A DNA stretch of 64,000 nt from Arthrobacter sp. AQ5-06 (GCF_003287955.1 NZ_QMKP01000014.1:1-64000), one strand, 5' to 3'. Counted from the first letter of the stretch, positions 18,340-27,572 are shown. The notes: generated by a model not told the origin, from the letters alone. A program made the numbers and translations.

Positions 18340-18349
18340 CGATATATCG
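18340..18349. promoter_or_regulatory. Probable PadR operator
   Basis: CGATATATCG is a perfect 10-bp palindrome within an AT-rich stretch (GATACATACCGATATATCGT), 62 bases before the padR ATG. AT-rich TAT/ATA palindromes are typical PadR sites. Confidence 0.45.
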
Positions 18350-18411
18350 TTAAGTGTCGGTGAGTAGTTGACCGATGACCATTCAACAAGTCAGGAAGGG
18401 ACGACACCACC

Positions 18412-19038
18412 ATGAAAGGCATTCACGACGACAAGTTTTTGGAACCGCAATTCGGACGGGGGCGGTATGAGCGCGGCAGGGGCCGCCGCGGACCCCACGG
18501 GCACCGCGGGGGAGGATTCGGCCCGGGCTTTGGGCCGCGGGGCGGATTTGGTCCCGGTTTTGGACCCGGAGGAGGGTTTGGTCCCGGCTTTGGGCCCGGT
18601 TCCCGGCGGGCAAGCAGGGGTGACGTCCGGTGGGCCATCCTGTCGCTGCTGGCCGAAGCCCCGTCCAACGGTTATGGCCTGATCAAGACCATCGCGGAGA
18701 AAACGTCGGGGGCATGGCGCCCCAGTCCGGGGTCGATCTACCCGACGCTCCAGCAGTTGGTGGACGAGGACCTCATTGCGCCCCTCAGCGAGGGGCGGCG
18801 GACCGACTTCACCCTCACCGACGACGGCAAGGCCTACGTGGCCGAGCATGCGGAGGAGCTGGAGAACGCGTGGAACAGTGATGCGGAAGGATCCGGGCCC
18901 GCATTCCACCAGAGTGTGGGCAAGCTGATGGGGGTTATTCATCAGTTCCGCACTGCCGCCACGGAAGAACAGCGCAATGCTGCGGTGGAAAAGCTCGACG
19001 AAACCCGCCGCGCGCTCTACCAGATCCTGGCCGACTGA
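18412..19038 (+). CDS. PadR-family regulator with Gly-rich N-terminal repeats
   Basis: 208 aa. Residues about 70-145 are the PadR winged helix (DVRWAILSLLAEAPSNGYGL, then G-S-I-Y-P-T-L-Q-Q-L), followed by a C-terminal dimerisation helix to the end. The first 65 residues are unusual: an Arg/Gly/His-rich start, then repeats of F-G-P-G-F-G-P separated by Gly and Arg. Such low-complexity extensions occur in some actinobacterial PadR proteins. AGGAAGGGA lies upstream of the ATG. Likely autoregulated through 18340-18349; no target gene is obvious. Confidence 0.88.
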   Translation: MKGIHDDKFLEPQFGRGRYERGRGRRGPHGHRGGGFGPGFGPRGGFGPGFGPGGGFGPGFGPGSRRASRGDVRWAILSLLAEAPSNGYGLIKTIAEKTSGAWRPSPGSIYPTLQQLVDEDLIAPLSEGRRTDFTLTDDGKAYVAEHAEELENAWNSDAEGSGPAFHQSVGKLMGVIHQFRTAATEEQRNAAVEKLDETRRALYQILAD

Positions 19039-19049
19039 CCAGGATCCGG

Positions 19050-19397
19050 CGTCGCGGTAGATCTTGTGGGTGACGGGCCGGCCCACCGGCAGGTGGAACG
19101 CGTCCGGCGGGAGCAGCGCGTTGTGCTCGTCCGCCAGCGGCTCGTTGTTTGAGAGCTCCACCATCAGCTTGTGGCCCGGCGTGAACGTATTCGTGAACGG
19201 GTAGAGGCGCAGCACGTACCCCTCGATCTTCCCGGGGTCCACCGGCACAGAACGGGTTGCCCTCCGTGGTGCGCTCGTCGAGCTCGCGGTGCGAGGCCTT
19301 GAGGTAACCGCTGGTGATGAGCTGGCGCTTGCCGTTGGGGGCGTAGTCCCAGAGGCGCATGATGAAGTTCGTGTCGGTCTGGTCGATCTCCGCGAAG
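19050..19397 (-). pseudogene. Remnant of a CocE/NonD-type hydrolase C-terminus
   Basis: Frames joined by a frameshift near 19245 read DTNFIMRLWDYAPNGKRQLI, SGYLKASHRELD, then EGYVLRLYPFTNTF and DAFHLPVGRPVTHKIYRDA. This is the C-terminal jelly-roll domain of X-Pro dipeptidyl-peptidase/CocE esterases. No start, no catalytic domain and internal damage, so it is a decayed fragment. Confidence 0.7.
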
Positions 19398-19675
19398 ATG
19401 TATCGACATCAGCGGTGGCGGCGGGCCGCAGCTCACACACATCCTGGGAACAATCCATCCCCAAGTCATTGACGATGACGTAGAGGTCGGTCTGCCGGGG
19501 GTTCAAAGAATGCGATACCTGCAGTTCGTCACCGAGACGGAGGCCCGCCCTCATGGACTCAACCGCGAAGTCATCGATTCCCGTGGTGACCAAGCTGTCA
19601 GCGTGGTCGGGCTGTGGATGTTCCAGGCCACGCGTCCAATGTGCCTTGCGCCGCTGTACTCAAGGGTGTCGCTCA
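19398..19675 (-). pseudogene. Frameshifted fragment of an unrecognised protein
   Basis: Begins MSDTLEYSGARHIGRVAWNI; after a one-base shift near 19590 it continues SLVTTGIDDFAVESMRAG, LGDELQVSHSLNPRQ and DCSQDVCELRP. It abuts the hydrolase remnant with no stop, so two broken genes are fused head to tail. I do not recognise the family. Confidence 0.4.
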
Positions 19676-19683
19676 TCGGTCAA

Positions 19684-20475
19684 TCAGCCTTCGGAGAGCT
19701 CCAGCATCTCACTGATCTTTGAGGCTGACTCACACAGCGTTTCGATTATTCTGGCCCGCTCTTCCGTGTCGATTCTGTGCTCCAAGGCGACAATGCTCAG
19801 TCCGGCCACGACGTCGCCACGCCGGTTGAAGATTGGGGCGGCGATGCCGAGTGCATCGGGGTCCACCTCGGCGTGGGTGATGCTGTAGCCGTCGGCCCTG
19901 ATCTTCTGGAGGCGCTCGATCAGGTCCTCGACGTTGGAGAGCGTGTTCTTGGTGAATTGCGGCAGGGGGGCCGAGGACAGCAGGTTGCGTATTTCCTCCT
20001 CGGGCATCCAGGCCAGCAGGACCAGCGCGGAGGCTCCGGCCGTCAGGGGCAGTTGGCTGCCGCGCTCGTAGGACAGCCGGAGAAGCTGTCCCGAGGACAT
20101 TTCCCGTTCAAGGCAGACCACGGACGTGCCGGCGCGCCTGGTAAGGAGCACGGTCTGCTGGAATCGATCGCAGAGGTTCCTCATGTGGGGCAATGCAACA
20201 GCAGATAGACCATAACCCTGGCGGGCCAGGGCGGCCAGCTTCAGAATCCCCAGCCCCAGCCGGAATCCGCCGCGCGGCGCTTCCTCAAGAAAGCCGCGGC
20301 TCACCAGCGACTCGAGGTATCGGTATGCGGTGGAGCGGGCCACTGCCAGTTCCGCGGCCACGTCGGTGGCCGACACGGACAGCCGGTCATCGGCAAACAT
20401 CTCAAGGATTATCAGCGCCTTGTCTGCCGTGCTGTTCCGGTCACGGTAGCCGCTGATCGCCGTTTGTTCGCTCAT
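19684..20475 (-). CDS. IclR-family regulator
   Basis: 263 aa. N-terminal winged helix (about 12-75; V-A-R-S-T-A-Y-R-Y-L-E-S-L) and C-terminal GAF-like effector domain (about 90-255). Divergent from an aromatic hydroxylation and ring-cleavage operon, which it almost certainly controls; IclR proteins of such loci (MhpR, PcaR types) respond to pathway substrates. Repeated AGGACA/TGTCCT motifs lie between the divergent starts. Confidence 0.9.
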   Translation of the reverse strand: MSEQTAISGYRDRNSTADKALIILEMFADDRLSVSATDVAAELAVARSTAYRYLESLVSRGFLEEAPRGGFRLGLGILKLAALARQGYGLSAVALPHMRNLCDRFQQTVLLTRRAGTSVVCLEREMSSGQLLRLSYERGSQLPLTAGASALVLLAWMPEEEIRNLLSSAPLPQFTKNTLSNVEDLIERLQKIRADGYSITHAEVDPDALGIAAPIFNRRGDVVAGLSIVALEHRIDTEERARIIETLCESASKISEMLELSEG

Positions 20476-20504
20476 CTGCCCAGCTTATCCGCCCACTATG
20501 ACCA

Positions 20505-20557
20505 AGGACAGACAACATGTCCTATATTTCAGGATATATGACCTTGTATTCAGGACA
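20505..20557. promoter_or_regulatory. Repeated operator motifs between iclR and the catabolic operon
   Basis: AGGACA (20505-20510) faces TGTCCT (20518-20523), and another AGGACA lies at 20552-20557. TTCAGGA is directly repeated at 20528-20534 and 20549-20555, two helical turns apart. Likely IclR sites and control region for both directions. Confidence 0.5.
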
Positions 20558-20608
20558 AAGAGGGTTTACTGTGGTGTTCAGAATCACAACCATCTCAAGG
20601 AGTTCCCC

Positions 20609-22276
20609 ATGGAAAGTTCGGCCGAAAAGCTCAGCTGCGACGTTGTCGTCGTCGGCGCCGGCCCATCCGGCATGAGCGCTGCGGCCTTGCTGGCCGCGCG
20701 CGGTTTGAGCGTCGTGGTGCTGGAACGGCGGATGGGCACCAGTAACGAGCCGAAGGCAATCAGCCTTGATGATGAGTCACTGCGTATTTACCAGCAGGCG
20801 GGAATCGCCGAAGACGTCCTGGCCATCATCGTCCCGGGCACGGGCACCCGCTACTACGACTCGAACAATGAGCCGCTCTTCCAGGCGAAGGCGGCCGTCC
20901 CCTACCGCTTGGGCTACCCGTTCAAGAACCCGTTCGCCCAACCGGACCTGGAGCGCGTGCTCGCTGCCGGCCTGGTCCGAAACGAGAGGGTCTCGCTGCG
21001 CTTCGGATTCGAGGTCATCGCCGTGGATCAGGACGCTGACAGCGCCCGTGTCACCGCCGTGGGCGCTGGCGGTCCGCTGACCGTAGATGCTCGCTTTGTG
21101 CTGGGCGCTGACGGCGGCCGGTCCGCGGTCCGCGAGCTACTGGGCATCGCCATGACCGGCCGGAGTTACCGGGATGTGTGGCTGGTGGTGGACACACTGG
21201 AGGATCCCCATACCGAGCGCTACGGCATGCACCACGGGGACCCGATCCGCCCACACGTGATCGTTCCTGGACTCAGCGGCCGCTGCCGCTATGAATTCCT
21301 GCTCTTCCCCGGTGAGGGTGAAGCCGGCGGCGCCCCCGATTTCGGGCTTATCCAACGGCTCGTGGCGCCCTACCGCCGCATCACCGCGGAGCAGGTCGAA
21401 CGTGCCGTCAACTACAGGTTCAACGCCGTAAACGCTGACCGTTGGCGCGCCGGACGGGTCTTTCTCCTCGGGGACGCTGCCCACATGATGCCGCCGTTCG
21501 CCGGCCAGGGCCTAAACTCGGGCATCCGGGATGCGGGCAACCTGGCCTGGAAGATCGCTGAGGTCGTCAACGGGAAAGCGCCCGATGCCGTCCTGGACTC
21601 CTACGAATCCGAACGCAAGCCCCACGCCCAAGCCACCATCGGACTCTCGGTGCGGCTCGGCAGTGTGGTCATGACGACCTCCGCGCGGGCCGCCGCCCAC
21701 CGCGACGCCGCCGCCCGCTGCGCTCTTGACACCCCCGACGGCCGCGCCTTCTTCGAGGAGATGCGCTACCGCCCCCTTGCCCGGTACAGAACCGGACTCG
21801 TAATCAACAACCCGGCAACGGAGGATCCGGCGATCAGTGGTGCCCTTGAGCTGGTCGGAACCGCCCCGGGCCAGCCCTTGGTCTTTGACACCGCCAGCCG
21901 ACGCCCGCGGCGCCTGGACGATGTGCTCGGAACCGACTGGGCCATTCTCGGCGTGGACGTCGAACCCGGCGGCTGGAACCTGGTCAGGCGCCTGTCGGAG
22001 CTGACAGAGGCCGCCCGGTGGCAGGTGACCCTCTCCGATTCCCTGCCCCGTCCGGTTGATAACGCCGGGGTGCTCCTGGACCTGGACGGCGGCCTGTACC
22101 GCGAATTCGAGCCATTCCGCGGCTGCTTCGTCCTGCTCAGGCCCGACCGTTTCATCGCCGCAGTCTGGCGGCCCGAGGACACCCCGACCATTATTTCTGC
22201 CGTCACCTCATGGCGGACCCGGATCTCGAACCCTGCCGACCTCCGGCCAGCACCCGAACCACAGCTGATCCGCTGA
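20609..22276 (+). CDS. FAD-dependent aromatic hydroxylase (MhpA/phenol-hydroxylase class)
   Basis: About 555 aa class A flavoprotein monooxygenase using NAD(P)H and O2 to ortho-hydroxylate a phenolic ring. GAGPSG (16-21) is the Rossmann FAD motif, the ADGGRS segment the DG motif, and GDAAHMMPPFAGQGLNSG the second FAD motif. The C-terminal thioredoxin-like domain is present, as in MhpA. AAGGAG precedes the ATG; upstream in-frame codons lack a ribosome site. First gene of the ring-cleavage operon; 3-(3-hydroxyphenyl)propionate-like substrates are possible but unproven. Confidence 0.88.
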   Translation: MESSAEKLSCDVVVVGAGPSGMSAAALLAARGLSVVVLERRMGTSNEPKAISLDDESLRIYQQAGIAEDVLAIIVPGTGTRYYDSNNEPLFQAKAAVPYRLGYPFKNPFAQPDLERVLAAGLVRNERVSLRFGFEVIAVDQDADSARVTAVGAGGPLTVDARFVLGADGGRSAVRELLGIAMTGRSYRDVWLVVDTLEDPHTERYGMHHGDPIRPHVIVPGLSGRCRYEFLLFPGEGEAGGAPDFGLIQRLVAPYRRITAEQVERAVNYRFNAVNADRWRAGRVFLLGDAAHMMPPFAGQGLNSGIRDAGNLAWKIAEVVNGKAPDAVLDSYESERKPHAQATIGLSVRLGSVVMTTSARAAAHRDAAARCALDTPDGRAFFEEMRYRPLARYRTGLVINNPATEDPAISGALELVGTAPGQPLVFDTASRRPRRLDDVLGTDWAILGVDVEPGGWNLVRRLSELTEAARWQVTLSDSLPRPVDNAGVLLDLDGGLYREFEPFRGCFVLLRPDRFIAAVWRPEDTPTIISAVTSWRTRISNPADLRPAPEPQLIR

Positions 22277-22342
22277 GAACCCCGCCCCGTTCATCCCCCG
22301 ACAGCCCACCATTCTGCTCCATCCACTGAAAGGAAACCCATC

Positions 22343-23272
22343 ATGGACCGCCCTACCCGCCTCGTCCTGCAGGAAAACGACACCGCCGGAACCCTGCGCC
22401 ACACCGCCGTGTCGCACATCGGCTTCTACGTTCCCGACCTCGCCAGGGCCGAGGCCTTCTACAGCAGGGTCCTTGGCCTGACCGTCCACGAGACCCTTCC
22501 CGGCGGCACCGTCCGCATGGGCTGGGGGACCGGCCACCACGTCCTGGACCTGATCGAGGGCCCCAAGGGCCTTGCCTACTACGGCTTCGAGGTCCGCGAC
22601 GAAAACGGCATCGCCGGCATCCGCACCCGGCTGCAAAACGCAGGCCACACTGTTGAGGCACTGGATGCCTCCCACATAAGCGCCGCGATCGGTGCACCGG
22701 AAGGCATCGTCGTCGTCGACCCGGACGGTACCGATGTGCACTTCCACACCACCGTGCACCGCCAGGGCGAAAACGCCGCAGATCCCGGCCGCCGCCCGAT
22801 CAAATTCCAGCACACCACCGTCGGCACGGCCGACGTGGTTCCCATGGTCGATTTCTTCGTCAACACCGTCGGCTTCCGCATCTCCGATCAGCTGGAGGAC
22901 GGCCGCTTCTGCTGGCTGCGCTCAGACAAGGACCACCACACCCTCGCCGTGGTCAACGTCGGCGAGGGAGGCGACTTGGACCACTACTCCTACGACCTCG
23001 CCGAATGGGAAGACTTCAAGTCCTGGTGCGACCGCCTGACCGAACTCGACGTGCCCGTCGCGTGGGGTCCCGGCCGGCACGGACCGGGCAACAACCTCTT
23101 CGTCTTTTTCGACGACCCGGCCGGCAACCACATCGAACTCTCCGCCGAAATGGAGAAGTTCTACGACGACCGAGTCACCTATGTCCCCCGCCGCTGGGAA
23201 CCCACCCCGAGCAGCGTGAACCTCTGGGGTGGACAGCTCCCGCGCTGGCGCAAAGTCAGCCAGACCGTCTAA
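22343..23272 (+). CDS. Extradiol ring-cleavage dioxygenase, VOC type
   Basis: 309 aa type I extradiol dioxygenase with two vicinal-oxygen-chelate domains; cleaves a catechol next to the diol using Fe(II). Ligands are readable as H157 (FQHTT), H214 (DHYSYD) and E265 (NHIELS); the N-terminal domain (residues 19-140) lacks the ligands, as normal. Follows the hydroxylase and precedes the FAH-type hydrolase, giving the order hydroxylation, ring opening, C-C hydrolysis. Confidence 0.88.
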   Translation: MDRPTRLVLQENDTAGTLRHTAVSHIGFYVPDLARAEAFYSRVLGLTVHETLPGGTVRMGWGTGHHVLDLIEGPKGLAYYGFEVRDENGIAGIRTRLQNAGHTVEALDASHISAAIGAPEGIVVVDPDGTDVHFHTTVHRQGENAADPGRRPIKFQHTTVGTADVVPMVDFFVNTVGFRISDQLEDGRFCWLRSDKDHHTLAVVNVGEGGDLDHYSYDLAEWEDFKSWCDRLTELDVPVAWGPGRHGPGNNLFVFFDDPAGNHIELSAEMEKFYDDRVTYVPRRWEPTPSSVNLWGGQLPRWRKVSQTV

Positions 23273-23306
23273 CCCGTCCCACGCTTCAGCAGAAAGAGAG
23301 ATCACC

Positions 23307-24134
23307 ATGGCGTACGCCAACTACGAACTCAACGGCCACCACCACATCGGTGAGATTGAGGGCGACTACCTGATCCCGCTCACCGGTCTGACAGAAATCG
23401 GCCCTCAGACCACAACAGAGGTCCTGACCTCCGCCGAACGCCGGCACACCGACCGCGTGCGTCTGGCCAATGTCCGGCTACGGGCGATCTCCCCCGCCGC
23501 CGGGAAAATCATCTGCATCGGCCTGAACTACAAGGCCCACATCGAAGAATCCAACCGCGAACTGCCCACCTACCCGGTCATGTTCCCCAAATACGCCTCC
23601 AGCCTCATCAGCCCCGACGCGGACATCGTGCTCCCGCCCGAATCCTCCCAGGTGGACTACGAAGGCGAACTCGCCGTCATCATCGGCAAGGCCGGCCGTC
23701 GTATCAACGAAGAGGGCGCCGCGGACCACATCCTCGGGTACACGGTCTGCAACGACGTGACCATGCGCGATTACCAGTACAAAACGCACCAGTGGATGCA
23801 GGGCAAAGCCTGGGACAACTCGACCCCCCTGGGCCCCTACCTGGTCGCCCCTGACGAAGTCGACCTGAGCTCCGCCGCCATCAGCACGACCCTCAACGGC
23901 GAAGTGGTTCAGAGATCAGACCTGTCCCACCTCATCTTCAGCATCCCCAGACTGATCGCCACCGTCTCGGAATTCACCGAACTCCGTCCCGGCGACGTCA
24001 TCCTCACCGGAACGCCCTCCGGAGTCGGCTACCGCAGCGACCCTCAGCTCTTCCTGCGCGACGGTGACGTCGTCACCGTGGACATCGAGGGCGTCGGCAC
24101 CATCACCAACAAAGTCACAGCCGAACAGATCTGA
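23307..24134 (+). CDS. Fumarylacetoacetate-hydrolase-family hydrolase
   Basis: 275 aa. FAH-fold metal centre: E119 and E121 in DYEGEL and D150 in CNDVTMRD; GKAWDNSTPLGP and LTGTPSGVGY complete the active site. Family members hydrolyse C-C bonds of ring-cleavage products or decarboxylate/isomerise them. In this operon it takes the place usually held by an MhpC-type alpha/beta hydrolase. ATG after AAAGAGAGATCACC. Confidence 0.87.
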   Translation: MAYANYELNGHHHIGEIEGDYLIPLTGLTEIGPQTTTEVLTSAERRHTDRVRLANVRLRAISPAAGKIICIGLNYKAHIEESNRELPTYPVMFPKYASSLISPDADIVLPPESSQVDYEGELAVIIGKAGRRINEEGAADHILGYTVCNDVTMRDYQYKTHQWMQGKAWDNSTPLGPYLVAPDEVDLSSAAISTTLNGEVVQRSDLSHLIFSIPRLIATVSEFTELRPGDVILTGTPSGVGYRSDPQLFLRDGDVVTVDIEGVGTITNKVTAEQI

Positions 24135-24156
24135 ATCATCCGCTCGGCGCCGGGGA

Positions 24157-24192
24157 CCGCAGCAGCGCCCCAAGAAAAGGGTTCTGCTGCGG
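24157..24192 (+). terminator. Hairpin between the hydrolase and the transporter gene
   Basis: CCGCAGCAG (24157-24165) pairs with CTGCTGCGG (24184-24192), with an inner CCCC/GGG. No T-run; may attenuate the transporter or stabilise the upstream message. Confidence 0.4.
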
Positions 24193-24275
24193 GGCCCAGC
24201 GCAGGTTTCGAAACAACATCACTCAGGCGGCAGGCCGCTAAGCGGACTGCCGCAAACTATGGACAAGGACGTCTC

Positions 24276-25508
24276 ATGGATTCCTCCACAAGCCTTACCC
24301 GGACCGGGTCATGGGGCGTTGTTGCCCTGTGCTCACTGGTCATCGTCGCCGAGGGCTACGATCTGATCGTTTTCGGAGCCCTCATCCCATCCCTGCTCGC
24401 CGAGCCCGGCTGGCACCTGGACCCATCCGGCATCGGCGCGATCGGCAGCCTCGTCTACGTTGGCATGCTGGTTGGCGCACTGGTCAGCGGAAGACTCAGT
24501 GACCGCTTCGGCCGTCGACGCCTCGTCCTGGTCTCAATGACCATCTTCATGATTTTCACCGCCGGATGCGCCCTGGCTGCCGCGCCCGAACAACTGGGCC
24601 TGTTCCGGCTGCTCGCCGGACTGGGCATGGGCGGAGTCATGCCCTCAGTCCTGGCTCTCGCCAAGGAAAACGCACCTGCCAAAAAGATCAACCTGGTCGT
24701 AACGATCCTCATGGCAGGAGTGCCACTCGGCGGCACGACCGCTTCGCTCCTGGGCCTGGCCATCATCCCCTCCGCAGGCTGGCGGCCAATGTTCTGGATC
24801 GGAGCCGCACTCTCGGCGCTCATCTTGACAGTGTCCTTTCTAAAGCTTCCCGAGTCCGCTGAGTACGCGGCAAACCGCGTCTCCGGGGCCTCGGCCAAAT
24901 TCCGGGACCTGTTCTCCCCGCGCTTCATCAAGCTCACACTGCTCTTCGCAGCGGCGGCCTTCACCAACCTCCTGACCTGGTACGGGCTGAACACCTGGCT
25001 GACCCAACTGATGAAAAAACTGAACTACCCCCTGGAATCGGCACTGCAGTTCTCCCTGACCCTGAACATCGGCGCCGTCGTCGGATCCTTTCTTCTCGCC
25101 TGGCTCGCCGACCGGTACGGCTCCCGCCCGATTGCCCTCATAGCCAGCCTGATCACCGCCGCCGCGATTGCTGGCACGGCCATCGGAACGTCCAACGCCA
25201 TCCTGCTGCTGGCCTGCATCGCCGTCATGGGAATGGGTGCCCACTCCACCCTGAACCTCATCAACGCCTCAGTCGCGGACTCCTACCCCTCCCAACTGCG
25301 GGCCACCGCGCTAGGCTGGTCCAACGGCACCGGCCGCCTCGGCGCCATAGCCTCCCCTTGGCTCGGCGGCGTCATCCTCACCGCCGGCGCCCCGCCCCAG
25401 GCCGTCTTCTGGACCTTCGTCGGCTCGGCCCTTGCCTCCTCCGTTCTGATCACTTTCCTAGCCCTGACCAGGACCAAGGCCCCGAAAGCACTCATGAACG
25501 CCCTATAG
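24276..25508 (+). CDS. MFS transporter, aromatic acid:H+ symporter (AAHS) type
   Basis: 410 aa with 12 membrane segments. VIVAEGYDLIVFGALIPSL at residues 22-40 carries the AAHS EGYD motif of PcaK/BenK-like importers; GRLSDRFGRRR is the loop 2-3 motif. Last gene of the IclR-controlled operon, about 140 bases after the hydrolase; probably imports the aromatic acid degraded by the preceding enzymes. Confidence 0.87.
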   Translation: MDSSTSLTRTGSWGVVALCSLVIVAEGYDLIVFGALIPSLLAEPGWHLDPSGIGAIGSLVYVGMLVGALVSGRLSDRFGRRRLVLVSMTIFMIFTAGCALAAAPEQLGLFRLLAGLGMGGVMPSVLALAKENAPAKKINLVVTILMAGVPLGGTTASLLGLAIIPSAGWRPMFWIGAALSALILTVSFLKLPESAEYAANRVSGASAKFRDLFSPRFIKLTLLFAAAAFTNLLTWYGLNTWLTQLMKKLNYPLESALQFSLTLNIGAVVGSFLLAWLADRYGSRPIALIASLITAAAIAGTAIGTSNAILLLACIAVMGMGAHSTLNLINASVADSYPSQLRATALGWSNGTGRLGAIASPWLGGVILTAGAPPQAVFWTFVGSALASSVLITFLALTRTKAPKALMNAL

Positions 25509-25705
25509 TGCGGACAGCCAGCGCGCGGTGGGCCAAAGGGGGCAGGCCCGCCCGGGAAGACCTGGGACTTGGCGCATTTCACTCCACGAGCCAAGCGCGA
25601 ACAGGGGCCAGAACCCTTCCACGCCATCCAGCGGCAGCGACGGTTGGTCCCCGAGTGAGCCACGTGCACGCCTCCAAGGGGCCAGATTCTTCCCAACCCT
25701 CATCT

Positions 25706-26027
25706 TCACCCACGAAAACACGTCCTTCGATCGGGTTGGGCCTTCCCGCTGCACGATGGATCAGCCACACCGACCTGCGCTGCAACACAATCGACCACCG
25801 CGGCCCGCACATCGAGGGGATCATCCAGGAAGGCACCCAGGTTACGAACAGTCACAAGCTGGAGCCCGAACCCCCGCCGGTTGTGCTCACCCCTGGCGCT
25901 CCGCCACCAGACCCAGGTCAAAGTCATCAAGGAAGAAAAACCGCTCCAGCACCAACTTCTCCGGAGCTTCAGTCGCGAACCGTCCGTAAGCTGCCACTTC
26001 GGCAGCCGTCAAACATTCACCAGCCAT
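25706..26027 (-). pseudogene. Remnant of a Tn3-family transposase N-terminus
   Basis: From ATG at 26027: MAGECLTAAEVAAYGRFATE, then LERFFFLDDFDLGLVAERQG and a stop; one base over it continues EHNRRGFGLQLVTVRNLGAF, DDPLDVRAAVVDCVAAQVG, VADPSC. This is the N-terminal DUF4158 domain of Tn3-type TnpA, broken by a frameshift and lost after about 100 residues. Downstream to 25509 no transposase sequence is clear. Confidence 0.75.
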
Positions 26028-26234
26028 ACCCGCTCAACGAACAAGGCCACCCACCGTTACCGCCACAACAATCCTTAGCGTTACGTTGCCGCGCAATGGT
26101 CACCGACCCAGATTTCTGGTGAAATATTCGCGCTAACGTCGGCAGGTTCAAGCGGTCATCGACGAGGCCGCCGCCGTCGACCGGAAGGATCATGCACCGC
26201 CACCCGCGGCCTGTCATAGGCATGCCTGCAACCG

Positions 26235-27572
26235 CTAGGCGAAAGTGTCTTCCTTGGCGGGACGGGAGGCGATGTCGACGGCGGGATCCGACTTTGCGAG
26301 CACAGGTGCCGGTGGCCGGTGGCCCAGCGGGTTGAAATGGCCGGCGCCGCGCTCGCCGAAGGCGTAGGCCGTCTCGGCGTGCTCGGACAGGTCCACCCCC
26401 ACGGTTTCGGCCTCGTGGCTGACGCGGAAGCCGATGAATCGGTGGATGGCCCGGCCAATGACCAGGGTGACGAGGCCGGACAGCAGCACGGTGACCACCA
26501 CAGCTACGGCCTGCGCCACCAGCTGCTGGAGGCCGCCGCCGTAGAAGAGGCCGCCGCCCAGGCCGTCCACGGGGAAGGCTATGAAGCCCAGGGCGAGTGT
26601 GCCGATGAGCCCGGCGCCGAGGTGGACTCCCACCACGTCCAGGGAGTCATCCAGGCCAAAACGGTACTTCAGGTCAACAAACACGCAGCAGGCTGCCCCG
26701 GCTACCAGGCCCAGGCCGATGGCGGCCACTGGGCTGATGTTGGCGCAGGACGGTGTGATGGCCACCAGGCCGGCGACAACACCGGAGGCTGCGCCCAGGG
26801 ACGTGGGATGGCCGTGGCGGATCTTCTCCGTCAGCAGCCAGCTCAGCATGGCCGCGGCCGGGGTCACCAGGGTGTTGATCCAGATCAGGCCGGCCTGCTC
26901 CGCGGTGGTGGCGGCGCCGCCATTGAACCCGAACCAGCCGAACCACAGGATGGCTGCACCCAGCATGATGAAGGGAACATTGTGCGGGCGGTGGCTGGGA
27001 TCCTTGGCGAAGCCCTGGCGCTGGCCAACCACCAGGGCCAGGACCAGGGCCGCCGTACCCGAGCTGATTTCCACCACTGCACCGCCGGCGAAGTCGATGA
27101 CCTGGCCGGAGGCCTCGGTGATGGCTCCGCCGGCGCTCATGAGCCCGCCGCCCCAGATCATGTAGGCGAGGGGGCAATAGACAAGTGTGACCCACAGCGG
27201 CACAAACACTGCCCAGGCGCTGAACTTGGCGCGGTCCGCGATGGCCCCGCTGATGAGGGCCACGGTGATGATGGCGAAGGTGGCGCTGAAGCCTGCCTTG
27301 ATGAGGTCAGGGGAGCCCATGAGGTTCTGCAGCCCGAAGTTGGCGAAAGGGTTGCCAAAAATGCCCAGGATTCCCTCGCCGGTGGTCATCGAGTATCCCC
27401 ACAGAACCCACACAACGCCTACGATGCCGGCGGAGATGAAGCTCATCATGATCATGTTCAGCGCTGCCTTGGCGCGCGTCATGCCGCCATAGAAGAGACC
27501 GAGTCCGGGTGTCATGAGCAGCACCATTGCCGCCGCGATCATCATCCAGACGTGTTGCGCAGTGATCTCCAC
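26235..27572 (-). CDS. amt: Ammonium transporter
   Basis: About 445 aa, 11 membrane helices, Amt/MEP/Rh family: conducts ammonium into the cell. Recognisable stretches: TPGLGLFYGGM in helix 1, WFGFNGGAATTAEQAG for the channel, and DDSLDVVGVHLGAG with the pore histidine. The cytoplasmic tail (about 395-445) is long and ends KEDTFA. GTG at 27572 is chosen since GGAAGGG stands upstream. Preceded by a GlnR-type site. No glnK is visible next to it. Confidence 0.92.
   Translation of the reverse strand: MEITAQHVWMMIAAAMVLLMTPGLGLFYGGMTRAKAALNMIMMSFISAGIVGVVWVLWGYSMTTGEGILGIFGNPFANFGLQNLMGSPDLIKAGFSATFAIITVALISGAIADRAKFSAWAVFVPLWVTLVYCPLAYMIWGGGLMSAGGAITEASGQVIDFAGGAVVEISSGTAALVLALVVGQRQGFAKDPSHRPHNVPFIMLGAAILWFGWFGFNGGAATTAEQAGLIWINTLVTPAAAMLSWLLTEKIRHGHPTSLGAASGVVAGLVAITPSCANISPVAAIGLGLVAGAACCVFVDLKYRFGLDDSLDVVGVHLGAGLIGTLALGFIAFPVDGLGGGLFYGGGLQQLVAQAVAVVVTVLLSGLVTLVIGRAIHRFIGFRVSHEAETVGVDLSEHAETAYAFGERGAGHFNPLGHRPPAPVLAKSDPAVDIASRPAKEDTFA

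Noticed and set aside
25358..26122. 254-codon plus-strand frame after the AAHS transporter
   Set aside because: Begins inside the transporter in another frame and lies opposite the transposase remnant.
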